Origin: Rubrivivax sp. | Lineage (GTDB): Bacteria; Pseudomonadota; Gammaproteobacteria; Burkholderiales; Burkholderiaceae_C | Assembly: GCA_027484825.1 (NCBI GenBank) | Contig: JAIXSE010000013.1 | Coordinates: 62,001-126,000 of the forward strand | Direction of reading: 5' to 3' | DNA: 64,000 bases | Shown here: positions 36,573 to 45,501 of the stretch, piece after piece | How the letters are laid out: every line of letters begins with the position of its first letter | Numbering within the stretch: the first letter of the stretch is position 1 | The notes under the pieces: model-generated | Told to the model about the DNA's origin: nothing | What the model saw: the letters and a program-made list of their open reading frames with translations, nothing else | Database searches by the model: none | Made by a program: the position numbers and the translations under genes

Positions 36573-37370
36573 TCAGAAGCGGTATGCGTAGCCGACAGCC
36601 AGCATAGCCCCTGTGGTCTTGCCCACTAACGGGCTTTCCTTGATGTTTCCGCCAAAGCGCGTAGCACCGACGTCCACGAACATCGATTGATGGCGCGAGG
36701 GCGAGTAGTCCATGCGCAAGCCAAATTGCACGTTGGTGGCGGCCCGACCTTCATAAGAAGGTCGCCCGGCAAAGGCCTCGTATTGCGACACTCCGTAGTA
36801 GTAATTGACATACTCGCCGTCCACCCACTCAGCAGCCAACTTCGGGGTAAAGCCGAAGTCGCCCACTGCCAAGCGGCGCTCCATCTGTACCTTGACCCGC
36901 GTGCCCTTGCTGTGGCCGGAAACATCGGTCAGCACTTCACCGCTCAAGTTTGCGAAGTTGGTTCTCCATGTCGCCGCACCGCCGGCCCAGAGGCTGGACT
37001 TGCGCTCATTCATCCCGGTGAGGGCTGGGGAGTCCTTGGCTTCGTAGCCATCACCAACCCAGCGGGCCCTTAGGCGCAGCGTGAGGGCTTCCGTCGAGTA
37101 GGCCTTGATGTCAACTGTGGGCACCGTGGCGCTGATCCACTTGCTCTCATAAGAGACAAGTGGGAGCGCACGCACTTCTCGGTCAAAGTCGCGGTAGGGC
37201 TTGTCGAGCACAACCGCACCGATGCCCAAGGTCCATTGGCCGTCGGGGCCCTTGGTCTGCCTCTCCTGGGCGAAGGCTGCTGAGACACATGCGGTAGCTG
37301 GCACGACGACGGCGATCAGGGTCATTCTGGACAATGCCAGTGGTTTTCGGAGTTTTCTCTGGTGAGGCAT
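36573..37370 (-). CDS. MipA/OmpV-family outer-membrane protein
   Basis: A 265-residue beta-barrel protein with a signal peptide (LIAVVVPATACVSAAFAQ) and the family pattern: WTLGIGAVVLDKPYRDFD, ALPLVSYESKWISATV, and the C-terminal barrel signal AVGYAYRF ending in Phe. MipA scaffolds peptidoglycan enzymes in E. coli, but most members are porin-like proteins tied to envelope stress and two-component systems. ATG 37370 has AAAGG five bases upstream; ATG 37391 has none. Two PmrA/QseB-type boxes lie 175-210 bases upstream, so the adjacent regulator probably drives it, with the mlaA-like gene. Confidence 0.88.
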   Translation of the reverse strand: MPHQRKLRKPLALSRMTLIAVVVPATACVSAAFAQERQTKGPDGQWTLGIGAVVLDKPYRDFDREVRALPLVSYESKWISATVPTVDIKAYSTEALTLRLRARWVGDGYEAKDSPALTGMNERKSSLWAGGAATWRTNFANLSGEVLTDVSGHSKGTRVKVQMERRLAVGDFGFTPKLAAEWVDGEYVNYYYGVSQYEAFAGRPSYEGRAATNVQFGLRMDYSPSRHQSMFVDVGATRFGGNIKESPLVGKTTGAMLAVGYAYRF

Positions 37371-37544
37371 ACGGGCCTTTCTGGGAAGCATTTAGGGAAG
37401 GTCTCGTTGCCAGCGAGTGGTGCTGCGCGGGCAGATCAGGGCCGGCCGCATGCTCGAACTGGACTTGCCATCGAGAATGAAAGGTTCCGGTCTCCTGGCA
37501 CGTCGAGACGACGCGCCTGTGAGAGCGAATACTGCCCCCCTCGG

Positions 37545-37581
37545 TTTAAGCATTCTTTAGCGTTATTAGGATCTCTTTAAG
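37545..37581. promoter_or_regulatory. Tandem PmrA/QseB-type boxes upstream of mipA
   Basis: TTTAAG (37545) N5 TTTAGC (37556), then ATTAGG (37565) N5 TTTAAG (37576). Each pair has the 11-base start-to-start spacing of the PmrA/QseB consensus (two TTAA-type half-sites with five bases between). They are upstream of the mipA-mlaA gene pair and in the 330-bp gap (37371-37700) that holds no gene. Confidence 0.65.
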
Positions 37582-37700
37582 AAGCGCGTCGGCCAACGAA
37601 AAAACATCATCGACGCTCGTCTCACCGTCACCGAATTCCGGTTTGATGCTCAATGTCAGTCTTGCTCGCGAGCCCCTGGCCGCGAGCGGGGCGGGCCGGA

Positions 37701-39095
37701 TCAGTTGTGGCGCTGGGAGCAGACGATGCTCGGGAAGATGACGCGAACCATCAGGCCTCGGTCCGCCAACCCCGTGCTGGTGTGGATGGTGGCACTGTGG
37801 GACTCGGCGATACCTGCGACTAGCGACAAGCCGATGCCGCTGCCGCGCACCGGCGTGCCCGCAACCCGATGGAAGCGCTCGAAGATGTTCTTGCGCTGCT
37901 CCGCAGGAACTCCCGGGCCGTCGTCCGCCACTTCCAGAAAGACTTTGGACAGCGCCCCCTCGCTCCCCTCAGGCGCCAGATGGCCGCAGCGCACGAGCAC
38001 GTTACCTCCATCGCTGGTGTAGCGCATGGCGTTGTGCATGAGGTTGCGCAACAAGATGCCGATCTCATCGACATCACAGGAGATGCGGCATTCCCGCACA
38101 TCAAGGAAGAGCGAGCGCCGGTTCAGGCTGGCGTAAACCTCGAACTCCTTGGCCACGTGCTGCACCAGCGTGTTCAGATCGGCCCCCACGTGCCTGGGAG
38201 CCTTGGCCTTCGCATTGACGCTGGCCAGATCAAGTAGCTGCTCAGATAGCCGGGCGCTGCGCTCGGCCACAACCAGCAGTTTCCTGAGAGCGGCATCCTT
38301 TTCTTGCAGGCCGCTCGCGCGCAATGCAATCTCGGCCTGGGCCTGCAAGGCCGACAGCGGCGTGCGAAGCTCATGCGCCGCATCCCCGATGAAACGCCGC
38401 TCGCCTTCGATGGCCTCGTCGAGTTGCTGCAGCACATGGTTGAAGGAATCCACCAGAGGATGAAGTTCGCGCGGAAGGCCGTCCAATGGGAGCGCGGTAA
38501 AGTCGAAACGACGCCGATGCCGCATTGCCGTGCCGAGTGCACGTACGGGCTTGAGTGCGGCTTGACTGACGAACCACATCACAATCCCCGCGATGACGAG
38601 CAGCACCGTCGCCAGAACCAGTGCATGGGCGGCTTCGTGGCGCATGTCCGCATCGACCACGCTCTGAAGGTTTCCGACTTGGACAGTCACCCGGCCGGTT
38701 CTGTCGGACGCGGAATAGACGCGCCACTTCTTGCTGCCGACCTCGGTCGTGGCGACACCATCGGAGAAGTTGGGTTGAAGTGGCGAATTAGGTGAGCCTG
38801 GCGTGCTGGCGACCATGCGCTTCTGATCGATCCATATCTGGAATACCAACTGCTCGCGCTCGGCGCCCGCCATTTCCTTCAGTTGAAGGCCTGGTCGGCG
38901 CCCCCCTTTGAAGTCGCTGTCAGCTGGTATTGTCACGAGCAGTTGGGTGGCAATCGCGCTGAGCTTTTCATCCCAGGTGCTAGTACGGTTGAGGGAGAGC
39001 TGCGAGAGGACGACCCCGAGCACGATCGTCCAGCACAAGGCGATGACCCCAACAATCACCAGAATGAGTTGGGCATTGAAGGAGCGCGACTTCAT
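37701..39095 (-). CDS. QseC/PmrB-type sensor histidine kinase
   Basis: A 464-residue membrane kinase: helix 10-32, periplasmic sensor about 33-155, second helix about 157-178, HAMP-like linker, HisKA with His241 in FIGDAAHELRTPLSAL, and HATPase blocks LLRNLMHNAMRY, DDGPGV and GSGIGLSLV. The start overlaps the regulator stop by four bases, giving a regulator-kinase operon. The sensor size and class fit QseC/TctE-type kinases that answer organic acids, metals or envelope stress. The mipA and mlaA-like targets point to envelope stress; the ligand is unknown. Confidence 0.92.
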   Translation of the reverse strand: MKSRSFNAQLILVIVGVIALCWTIVLGVVLSQLSLNRTSTWDEKLSAIATQLLVTIPADSDFKGGRRPGLQLKEMAGAEREQLVFQIWIDQKRMVASTPGSPNSPLQPNFSDGVATTEVGSKKWRVYSASDRTGRVTVQVGNLQSVVDADMRHEAAHALVLATVLLVIAGIVMWFVSQAALKPVRALGTAMRHRRRFDFTALPLDGLPRELHPLVDSFNHVLQQLDEAIEGERRFIGDAAHELRTPLSALQAQAEIALRASGLQEKDAALRKLLVVAERSARLSEQLLDLASVNAKAKAPRHVGADLNTLVQHVAKEFEVYASLNRRSLFLDVRECRISCDVDEIGILLRNLMHNAMRYTSDGGNVLVRCGHLAPEGSEGALSKVFLEVADDGPGVPAEQRKNIFERFHRVAGTPVRGSGIGLSLVAGIAESHSATIHTSTGLADRGLMVRVIFPSIVCSQRHN

Positions 39096-39757
39096 GCGGC
39101 TGGCTGTCCGATGACATAGCCCAGTCCATGTACGGTCCGGATCAGATCGTCGCCGAGCTTGCGGCGAAGCTGGTGGACAAACACCGCGATGGTGTTGCTC
39201 TCAACGCTGCTCGCTGTGCCGTAGACGAGATCGTGCAGGTGATCGCGGCTGACGACACGGCCCGGACGCTCGACAAGTGCGAGCAATGTCCGGTATTCGT
39301 GGGCACTGAGCGTCACCTCGACACCGGCCCGGGTGACAACACGCCTACTGCGATCAATACGAACGTCACCATAGGTGAAGATCGGGACAACACGACCTTG
39401 GCTGCGGCGAATCACCGAACGGACCCGCGCCCAGAGCTCATCAAACTGGAAGGGCTTTACCAGGTAGTCATCCGCACCAGCATCGAGCCCAGCGATGCGT
39501 TCGCTCAATTGGCCACGAGCGGTAAGCAGCAACACTGGCGTCGCATCGTAGCTAGCGCGCATCGCACGCAAGACGGTCAATCCCGACTCGCCGGGAAGAC
39601 CGATATCAAGCAGAACCGCGGCGTAGAGATGATCCAGCAGCGCCAAACGCGCCGAACTGGCGTCACCCACATGGTCGATGTGCCATCCACTCTGGCGGGC
39701 ACCGTCGCAGATCGACTCGCCCAGCATCTGGTCGTCTTCAACAAGGAGCAAGTTCAT
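39092..39757 (-). CDS. OmpR/PhoB-type response regulator, QseB/PmrA-like
   Basis: A 221-residue regulator: receiver with DD at 8-9, phospho-Asp51 in LLDIGLPGESG, LLTARG and Lys in LVKPF, then an OmpR-type winged helix (LSAHEYRTLLALVERPGRVV; VESNTIAVFVHQLRRKLG; TVHGLGYVI). It is the first gene of the pair, with the kinase. Its own upstream region holds two half-site pairs spaced like those before mipA, so autoregulation is expected. Confidence 0.93.
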   Translation of the reverse strand: MNLLLVEDDQMLGESICDGARQSGWHIDHVGDASSARLALLDHLYAAVLLDIGLPGESGLTVLRAMRASYDATPVLLLTARGQLSERIAGLDAGADDYLVKPFQFDELWARVRSVIRRSQGRVVPIFTYGDVRIDRSRRVVTRAGVEVTLSAHEYRTLLALVERPGRVVSRDHLHDLVYGTASSVESNTIAVFVHQLRRKLGDDLIRTVHGLGYVIGQPAA

Positions 39758-39789
39758 ACCGAGTCAATCCGTCACTGCGTGCATCATTT

Positions 39790-39830
39790 TTTAAGAAATC
39801 ATGAAGCTTCTGCATTAATAACTTTTTAAG
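39790..39830. promoter_or_regulatory. Tandem PmrA/QseB-type boxes upstream of the response regulator
   Basis: ATTAAT (39814) N5 TTTAAG (39825) matches the PmrA-type consensus well; TTTAAG (39790) N5 ATGAAG (39801) is a weaker pair. Both lie 33-75 bases upstream of the regulator ATG, in an AT-rich promoter region. Confidence 0.65.
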
Positions 39831-39987
39831 GGAAAAGCTTGAACCGGCTACACCGACGCACTTGAATTCCTTGGCATCCATAATTGTCTCGAAATTTGGG
39901 ACTATTCATCGCAAAACAGACTATTTATCTCGCTTGCAGCGACCAATAGAGTTCCCGCTTCTGTCGTCTGACTGCAGGGGCCGAACC

Positions 39988-40539
39988 ATGAAAGTCACCA
40001 GCACCGCCGTTCACAACCGATGCGCTGCACTTGCGCAACCGCCCGTCAGCGTAGCGACGGGAACCGTTGCCGACTACTCGACCTCCGGCCCGCACTCCGC
40101 GGAACTCCATCTGAGGCCCGATGGCACCTATCTGACTGGCCAGAACCCAGTCTCCCGTGAGGTCGCGATCGCACCTGGAATTGCTCAGGTCGTTGACAAA
40201 CATCTGTCCAGAAAATGCCCGCTCGGGTACGCCATGGAAAGCGCCATTGCTCACATTGAAGACCATCTTGAGCATCAATCGAAGCACATCAATCGGAATC
40301 ACATCCTGAGTAGATCTGCGGCCGTTTGGGAGGTCGCAGCAGCCGCCGGAGCAGCCAATCAAAGAACGCTCAGGCGCGAAGACGTTGAGCATGTGTTCTT
40401 GCGGCAGGTCGCTGTCGCATCCGGTCGTCCCGCAAGCTCAGAGGGCCTACCCATTTCGCACGAGTTTGTAGCGAGCTTACTGATACTGCGGGAGATGATG
40501 CATCACCTGCAGATCGATGAGATTTGCTTGGAGCATTGA
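39988..40539 (+). CDS. Hypothetical protein (183 aa)
   Basis: I do not recognise this 183-residue protein. It begins MKVTSTAVHNRCAALAQPPV, has a Gly/Ser-rich stretch (GTVADYSTSGPHSAELHLRP) and an amphipathic helix (GYAMESAIAHIEDHLEHQSK), and contains several His residues in the C-terminal half. No signal peptide or membrane segment is visible. AGGGG seven bases before ATG 39988 fixes the start. It stands alone, divergent from the two-component operon, so it could be a further target of that regulator through the shared 230-bp promoter region; this is inference. Confidence 0.6.
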   Translation: MKVTSTAVHNRCAALAQPPVSVATGTVADYSTSGPHSAELHLRPDGTYLTGQNPVSREVAIAPGIAQVVDKHLSRKCPLGYAMESAIAHIEDHLEHQSKHINRNHILSRSAAVWEVAAAAGAANQRTLRREDVEHVFLRQVAVASGRPASSEGLPISHEFVASLLILREMMHHLQIDEICLEH

Positions 40540-40684
40540 CTCCCAGCTCTCAGACGCCAAGGCTGGGGCATGTTCGCGTTGCAGAGCGGGTGTGTCGCCA
40601 GGTCCTCGAACAGGTTCAAGGGGCTCTGGCATTGATGCCAATCCTCGGATCCTCGTGGCTTCCCAACTAAGAATTGAGAAAAGC

Positions 40685-41785
40685 GTGCCTCAGAATTTTC
40701 GCAACTTCCGGATACCCGCGTTCGCACTCTTCGCTGTCTCGATGTCCAACGTATCGGCGCAGTCGAATCTCACGCTGTATGGGCGATTGAATGTAGCGCT
40801 CGAATCCATCAGCGTAGGTGGCAGACCTTCCTCTCGATCCATCCAGCGTGAGAGCAACAACCGATCTGTGCTCGGATTCCGTGGCGACGAGAGCCTGGGA
40901 AGAGGCTATCGCGCGATCTTTCAAATCGAGGGTGCACTGTCGATCGACACCGGTGCCGCCACATCATTCACTAATCGTGATACCCGGGTTGGACTCGTGG
41001 CGCCCTGGGGAACATTGTTCATGGGCCACTGGGTGCTGCCCTACCTGTTTGCCACGAGCAATTACGACCCCTACTACCCAACGACCGCTGGCTACATGTC
41101 TTTGATGGGCAATGGATCGGCGTCGTCCACCAATCACCTCATTGACCGATCCTCCTTCGACAGACGACAACAGAACTCTGTTCACTTCTGGACACCAGTA
41201 TGGAGAGGCGTCACCGGACGGCTCGCGTACGCATTCAACGATGGGGAGATGGGCCCGCAGCAAAGCCTTCCGACCCTATGGTCGTCGTCGCTTACCTTTG
41301 AGGATGGCCCCTGGCATCTCACCCTGGCTCGGGAGGAACACCGTAACTACCAAGGACCTGGGCTAGACGACAGCGGTACGAAATTGGGAGCAGCCTATCG
41401 AACCGGAAATTGGCGCGCTTCCTTGACGACCGAACGACTTCGATATGAGACACCGCGCGGCGTGCTGACGCGCGGCTCAACCTACATGTCCGCGGTATGG
41501 CAGTTCGGATCCGGTAGCCTACGACTCGCTTACACCCACGCCGGCAAAGGCAAGGGACCATCAGGCTCTAGGGTTGGGTTTATCGCCGCAGGCCCAGCGA
41601 CGGGTGCGAGCCAGTTGACGTTGGGCTATGACCACGCGCTATCCCAACGCACAGGCTTGTACGTCTATGCCAGCCGTATTCGAAACCAGGCTCGGGCAAG
41701 TTACGACTTCGCCATCAATTCCGCGGGGATCCGGGAGGGGGAGAAGCCGCAGGTGGTTGCAATCGGCATCCGACAGAACTTCTAG
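40685..41785 (+). CDS. Gram-negative trimeric porin
   Basis: A 366-residue porin of the Burkholderiales OmpC-like type. The GTG at 40685 begins a signal peptide (FRIPAFALFAVSMSNVSAQS), and the mature protein opens SNLTLYGRLNVALESISVGG, the family's usual first strand. Later blocks are SVLGFRGDESLGRGYRAIFQ and NRDTRVGLVAPWGTLFMGHW. It ends IGIRQNF with the terminal Phe needed for barrel assembly. Aspartate-rich loops suggest cation or solute selectivity, unproven. The neighbouring amidohydrolase gene suggests uptake of its substrate. Confidence 0.88.
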   Translation: MPQNFRNFRIPAFALFAVSMSNVSAQSNLTLYGRLNVALESISVGGRPSSRSIQRESNNRSVLGFRGDESLGRGYRAIFQIEGALSIDTGAATSFTNRDTRVGLVAPWGTLFMGHWVLPYLFATSNYDPYYPTTAGYMSLMGNGSASSTNHLIDRSSFDRRQQNSVHFWTPVWRGVTGRLAYAFNDGEMGPQQSLPTLWSSSLTFEDGPWHLTLAREEHRNYQGPGLDDSGTKLGAAYRTGNWRASLTTERLRYETPRGVLTRGSTYMSAVWQFGSGSLRLAYTHAGKGKGPSGSRVGFIAAGPATGASQLTLGYDHALSQRTGLYVYASRIRNQARASYDFAINSAGIREGEKPQVVAIGIRQNF

Positions 41786-42079
41786 GCCTGATTGGGTGCC
41801 CATATGCCTACCCATTCGGGAGATTCCCTGCACATCGTATCCATCGCATCCACAGATAGTAGATCAATAGTCGTACCAACGGTCCCTGCGCGTCTGTAGC
41901 ATGGCAGGCGTCCAGTCGCTCGACCTTAGGAAAACGGCGGAAAGCCAAGGTCGGTTCATTGACGAAATGCGACGGATATCTGCGTAGGAACGGCATCGTC
42001 ATGCTTCCTGCCGCCAGCCTGCCGCCAGCCTGCCGCGGGCCAATCGCCCCGGCGATTCAACTGCCATGGGGAGATTCAA

Positions 42080-44065
42080 ATGTTCACCGATCCAGTTACC
42101 GCACCTATTCCTTCGGCAAAGGGGCGTCGTGATTTTCTGGAAGCAGCGACCGCGCTTGGCCTGTCAATCATGGCAGGACCTCTCGCTGCGCAGTCAGCAT
42201 CGGGACGTTCCGGACCTGACATGATCTTGCGCAATGGACGAATTTCGACAATGGATCCGGCGCGTCCCAATGCAACGGCGATCGCATTGAAAGATGGACT
42301 GGTGATGGCGGTTGGATCCGATGCCGAGATCAGCCAGCTCGCGGATAAACAGACGAAGATCATTGACCTGGAAAAACGACGTGTCATTCCGGGCCTGACC
42401 GACTCCCACATGCACATCATTCGAGGGGGGCTGAACTACAACATGGAGCTTCGCTGGGACGGTGTTCGATCGCTTGGGCAGGCTCTGGAGATGCTCAAGG
42501 AGCAAGCGAAAGTCACCCCGCCCCCTCAATGGGTTCGCGTCGTGGGGGGCTGGACCGAATTTCAGTTTGAGGAAAAGCGGATGCCAACTCTTGCTGAGAT
42601 CAATGCCGTAGCGCCAGACACGCCGGTCTTTCTGCTGAATCTCTACAACCAAGCCTTCCTGAACCGAGCCGCAGTCCGCGCCGCTGGGTACACACGCGAC
42701 ACGCCGCAACCGGCGGGTGCCATCATCGAGCGCGATAAGAACGGAGACCCGACCGGACTGTTGCTGGCCGAGCCCAATGCATTCGTGCTCTACAACACCC
42801 TCAGCCAAGCACCGAAGTTGTCTCCGGAGGACCAGCTGAACTCCACGCTTCACTTCATGCGCGAGGAAAACCGCCTGGGTATTACGTCCGTCGGAGACGC
42901 GGGTGGCGGCTTTCAGAATTATCCCGAGGACTACGGAATCATTGAGAAGCTGGCCAAGGATGGACAGCTCACAGTACGTATCGCCTACAACCTGTTCCCA
43001 CAAAAGGCCAAACAGGAGCTGACTGATTTCCAGCGCTGGATCAAGATGGGGAAGCCCGGCGATGGAACCGACATGTACAAGCTCAACGGTGCCGGAGAAA
43101 TGCTGGCGTTCTCGGCTGCGGACTTCGAGGACTTCCTCATGCCGCGCCCGGACATGCCCCCCAACATGGAGTCAGATCTCGAAGGCATTGTGCGATTCTT
43201 GGCTGGCAATGGGTGGCCGTGGCGCATGCACGCCACCTACGACGAGACGATTTCACGGTCACTCGACGTGTTCGAGAAGGTGAATCGGGACATTCCCATC
43301 GACAAGCTGGGCTGGTTCTTCGACCACTGCGAGACCGTGACTCCCGCCAACCTGGAGCGCATCAAGAAGCTGGGCGGCGGCATCGCGATTCAGAACCGCA
43401 TGTCAATGCAGGGTGAGTACTTCATCCGGCGCTATGGCCATAAAGCAGCCGCCGAAACGCCGCCTGTCAAGCGCATGATCGAGATGGGCATCCCCGTCAC
43501 ACTCGGCACGGACGCAACGCGTGTCAACAGCTACAACCCGTGGCAGTGCCTGTATTGGTTGGTCTCGGGACGGAGTATTGGTGGGACGCCGCTTTATCCT
43601 GAAGACAGGCGACTGGATCGTGATACAGCACTTCGGCACATGACAGCGGCTGGCGCCTGGTTCTCCCGCGAGACTGGAAAGAAGGGCGTATTGAGGTCGG
43701 GGGCCTTCGCTGATCTGGCTGTTCTGGATCGCGACTACTTCAGCGTGGCTGAGGATCAGATCCAGGACATCACCTCCGTTCTGACCGTTGTTGCCGGAAA
43801 GGTCGTACACGGAAGCGGTCACTACGCGCCACTAGCGCCTCCACTCCCGGCGCCTTCTCCTAGCTGGTCGCCAGTCAAGACGTTTGGCGGTTACCAAGCC
43901 CGAAAAGTCGCATTGGGTGCATCGCCTCAGTACGCCGCAATGTGCGGTTGCCTTGAGTCGTGTGGCATTCATGGCCACGACCATGCCGCTGTGGCGCGCG
44001 CCGAACTTCCAACATCGGATGCGCGCGGCTTTTGGGGCGCGCTCGGCTGTTCATGCTGGGTGTGA
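42080..44065 (+). CDS. Tat-exported YtcJ-like amidohydrolase
   Basis: A 661-residue metal-dependent hydrolase of the YtcJ/amidohydrolase 3 family. The N-terminus carries a Tat signal (RRDFLEAATALGLSIMAGPL). The metal site starts with DSHMHI, then come VRVVGGWTEFQFE, MHATYDET, WFFDHCET and LGTDATR with the final Asp, plus FADLAVLDRDYFSV at the end of the barrel. The C-terminal WGALGCSCW tail matches homologues I know of, so the protein is full length. The next gene, a DUF1275 membrane protein, overlaps its stop. Together with the upstream porin it looks like a small uptake and hydrolysis unit for a cyclic or amide compound. Confidence 0.88.
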   Translation: MFTDPVTAPIPSAKGRRDFLEAATALGLSIMAGPLAAQSASGRSGPDMILRNGRISTMDPARPNATAIALKDGLVMAVGSDAEISQLADKQTKIIDLEKRRVIPGLTDSHMHIIRGGLNYNMELRWDGVRSLGQALEMLKEQAKVTPPPQWVRVVGGWTEFQFEEKRMPTLAEINAVAPDTPVFLLNLYNQAFLNRAAVRAAGYTRDTPQPAGAIIERDKNGDPTGLLLAEPNAFVLYNTLSQAPKLSPEDQLNSTLHFMREENRLGITSVGDAGGGFQNYPEDYGIIEKLAKDGQLTVRIAYNLFPQKAKQELTDFQRWIKMGKPGDGTDMYKLNGAGEMLAFSAADFEDFLMPRPDMPPNMESDLEGIVRFLAGNGWPWRMHATYDETISRSLDVFEKVNRDIPIDKLGWFFDHCETVTPANLERIKKLGGGIAIQNRMSMQGEYFIRRYGHKAAAETPPVKRMIEMGIPVTLGTDATRVNSYNPWQCLYWLVSGRSIGGTPLYPEDRRLDRDTALRHMTAAGAWFSRETGKKGVLRSGAFADLAVLDRDYFSVAEDQIQDITSVLTVVAGKVVHGSGHYAPLAPPLPAPSPSWSPVKTFGGYQARKVALGASPQYAAMCGCLESCGIHGHDHAAVARAELPTSDARGFWGALGCSCWV

Positions 44066-44751
44066 CCATGCCTGCGTCTTCCTATGGGCGCCGCAGAGGC
44101 GCCTTTTTGGCAATGGCCGCGGCCTACGTTGACACCTGCGGTTTCATCGGACTTTTTGGCCTATTCACCGCACATGTGACCGGCAACTTTGTTCTCATTG
44201 GTGCCGATTTGGTCAGTCGCCAAGGACCGGTCTTGACCAAACTTCTGGCGCTACCAGTCTTTGTGGTGACCGTTCTGCTGACGGCGCAGGCGGAGGTGCT
44301 TCTGCGGCGACGAGGCAAGGCAGCGACAGCTTGGTTGTTGCTTGTGGAGGCGCTTCTCATCATGGTCGCAGCTCTTGCAGCCTGGTTCCTCCCCTCATCC
44401 GGGACGCCCGACGACCTTGCTGGCATGCGTTTGGGGTTCATCCTGGTCACAGCGATGGGGGTGCAAAACGCCCTGATGCGCACCAGCTTGGCGGGTCCAG
44501 TACAAACCACTGTGATGACGGGCAATGTTACGCAGACCACGATCGACCTCTTGGCCCTGGCGACGGGACGCGCCGATCCTGCCACCCGTACTCGCATTTC
44601 AGGTGCATGGCCCGCAATAATGGCCTTTGCAGTGGGCTCGGCGCTTGGTGCTGCAGGCTACGCGTGGATCGGCTTTGAGTGCCTATGGCTGGCCGCCATA
44701 CTCGTGGTTGCCGCGGCCCTTCTGAGCCTGGGAGACAGCGTGCAGCATTGA
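44053..44751 (+). CDS. YoaK/DUF1275 family membrane protein
   Basis: A 232-residue protein with about six helices and the DUF1275 blocks AYVDTCGFIGLFGLFTAHVT, GNFVLIGADL, AMGVQNALMR and TVMTGNVTQTTIDL. The family is thought to be a transporter-like group of unknown substrate. ATG 44053 overlaps the amidohydrolase stop by 13 bases; ATG 44068, two bases after the stop, is an equally possible start (MPASSYGRR). Coupling with the amidohydrolase suggests export or import of its substrate or product. Confidence 0.85.
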   Translation: MLGVTMPASSYGRRRGAFLAMAAAYVDTCGFIGLFGLFTAHVTGNFVLIGADLVSRQGPVLTKLLALPVFVVTVLLTAQAEVLLRRRGKAATAWLLLVEALLIMVAALAAWFLPSSGTPDDLAGMRLGFILVTAMGVQNALMRTSLAGPVQTTVMTGNVTQTTIDLLALATGRADPATRTRISGAWPAIMAFAVGSALGAAGYAWIGFECLWLAAILVVAAALLSLGDSVQH

Positions 44752-44790
44752 CGAGATCAGACCACCGGCTCGCTTCGCATGAAGAGGTCC

Positions 44791-45501
44791 TCAATGATCC
44801 GAAGTGATCCGGAGGTGCCGGAAGTGTGCAACCGTTCCCGACTCGATCCACAGGCCTACGCCACCTCTTTGCTGGGCCCCAAGCTTCATGTCCTTGACGA
44901 TAAAAGAAGGGCGAGGGGAATGATCCAAGTACAGTTCCGCGCGAGGGCCCTTGACCAGCAAGCGCAGATGAATCCACCTGCCGGTTGAGATATCCGCATA
45001 GGTCTCGTACTTTTCGGGAGATCGCGTTCGCAGCTGATCGAAGCGAAAGTCGGGGTAGGCGGCATACTGAACGGTGTGATTTCGTCTCACCTGATCGTCT
45101 GCTGTGCTGTTGGTCGGCCGCAGGTAGATGTTCTCAAACCGTCCTTCGTCGTCAATCCGATACGCGAGGCCGACGAAGCCCCTCGCATAGTCGGGAGCAT
45201 CAGGAGCCAAGTCGCTTGCGATCTCGACCTCAATTGAACCATCGCCAAAATCGATGGGTAGCCACGCCATGAAGTTGCGGTCCGACAGGCTCTCCCTGGT
45301 CGGATCCTGATATGAGGACGCAGGCATCCGGAGTTCGAATGAAGGTTGACCCAGATACCGATCGGCTCGTAGCGAGACACCCACGAGCTTGAAATCGCTT
45401 ACCTTGTACTGCGCCGAGGCCGCAGTAGGGAGCAGCGCACCTGCGGCGATACAGACGATCAGCGCAGCCGTCTTCTTCACAAAATCAGTGGCCTCAGTCA
45501 T
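44791..45501 (-). CDS. Secreted beta-sandwich (concanavalin-like) protein
   Basis: A 236-residue exported protein with signal peptide (TAALIVCIAAGALLPTAASA). The mature part alternates strands and matches the DUF1080/LamG-like jelly-roll layout: FGDGSIEVEIASDLAPDAPD, VGLAYRIDDEGRFENIYLRP, GRWIHLRLLVKGPRAELYL and RGGVGLWIESGTVAHFR. Such domains bind or cleave carbohydrates, but no catalytic set is evident. Its start overlaps the end of the ferredoxin gene by eight bases, so both are in one operon, an unusual pairing of cytosolic electron carrier and exported protein. Confidence 0.75.
   Translation of the reverse strand: MTEATDFVKKTAALIVCIAAGALLPTAASAQYKVSDFKLVGVSLRADRYLGQPSFELRMPASSYQDPTRESLSDRNFMAWLPIDFGDGSIEVEIASDLAPDAPDYARGFVGLAYRIDDEGRFENIYLRPTNSTADDQVRRNHTVQYAAYPDFRFDQLRTRSPEKYETYADISTGRWIHLRLLVKGPRAELYLDHSPRPSFIVKDMKLGAQQRGGVGLWIESGTVAHFRHLRITSDH

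Noticed and set aside
41999-42040. Short GCC-rich repeats (CTGCCGCCAG twice) as a regulatory array before the amidohydrolase gene
   Set aside because: Only two and a half copies in GC-rich DNA; no symmetry or promoter link.
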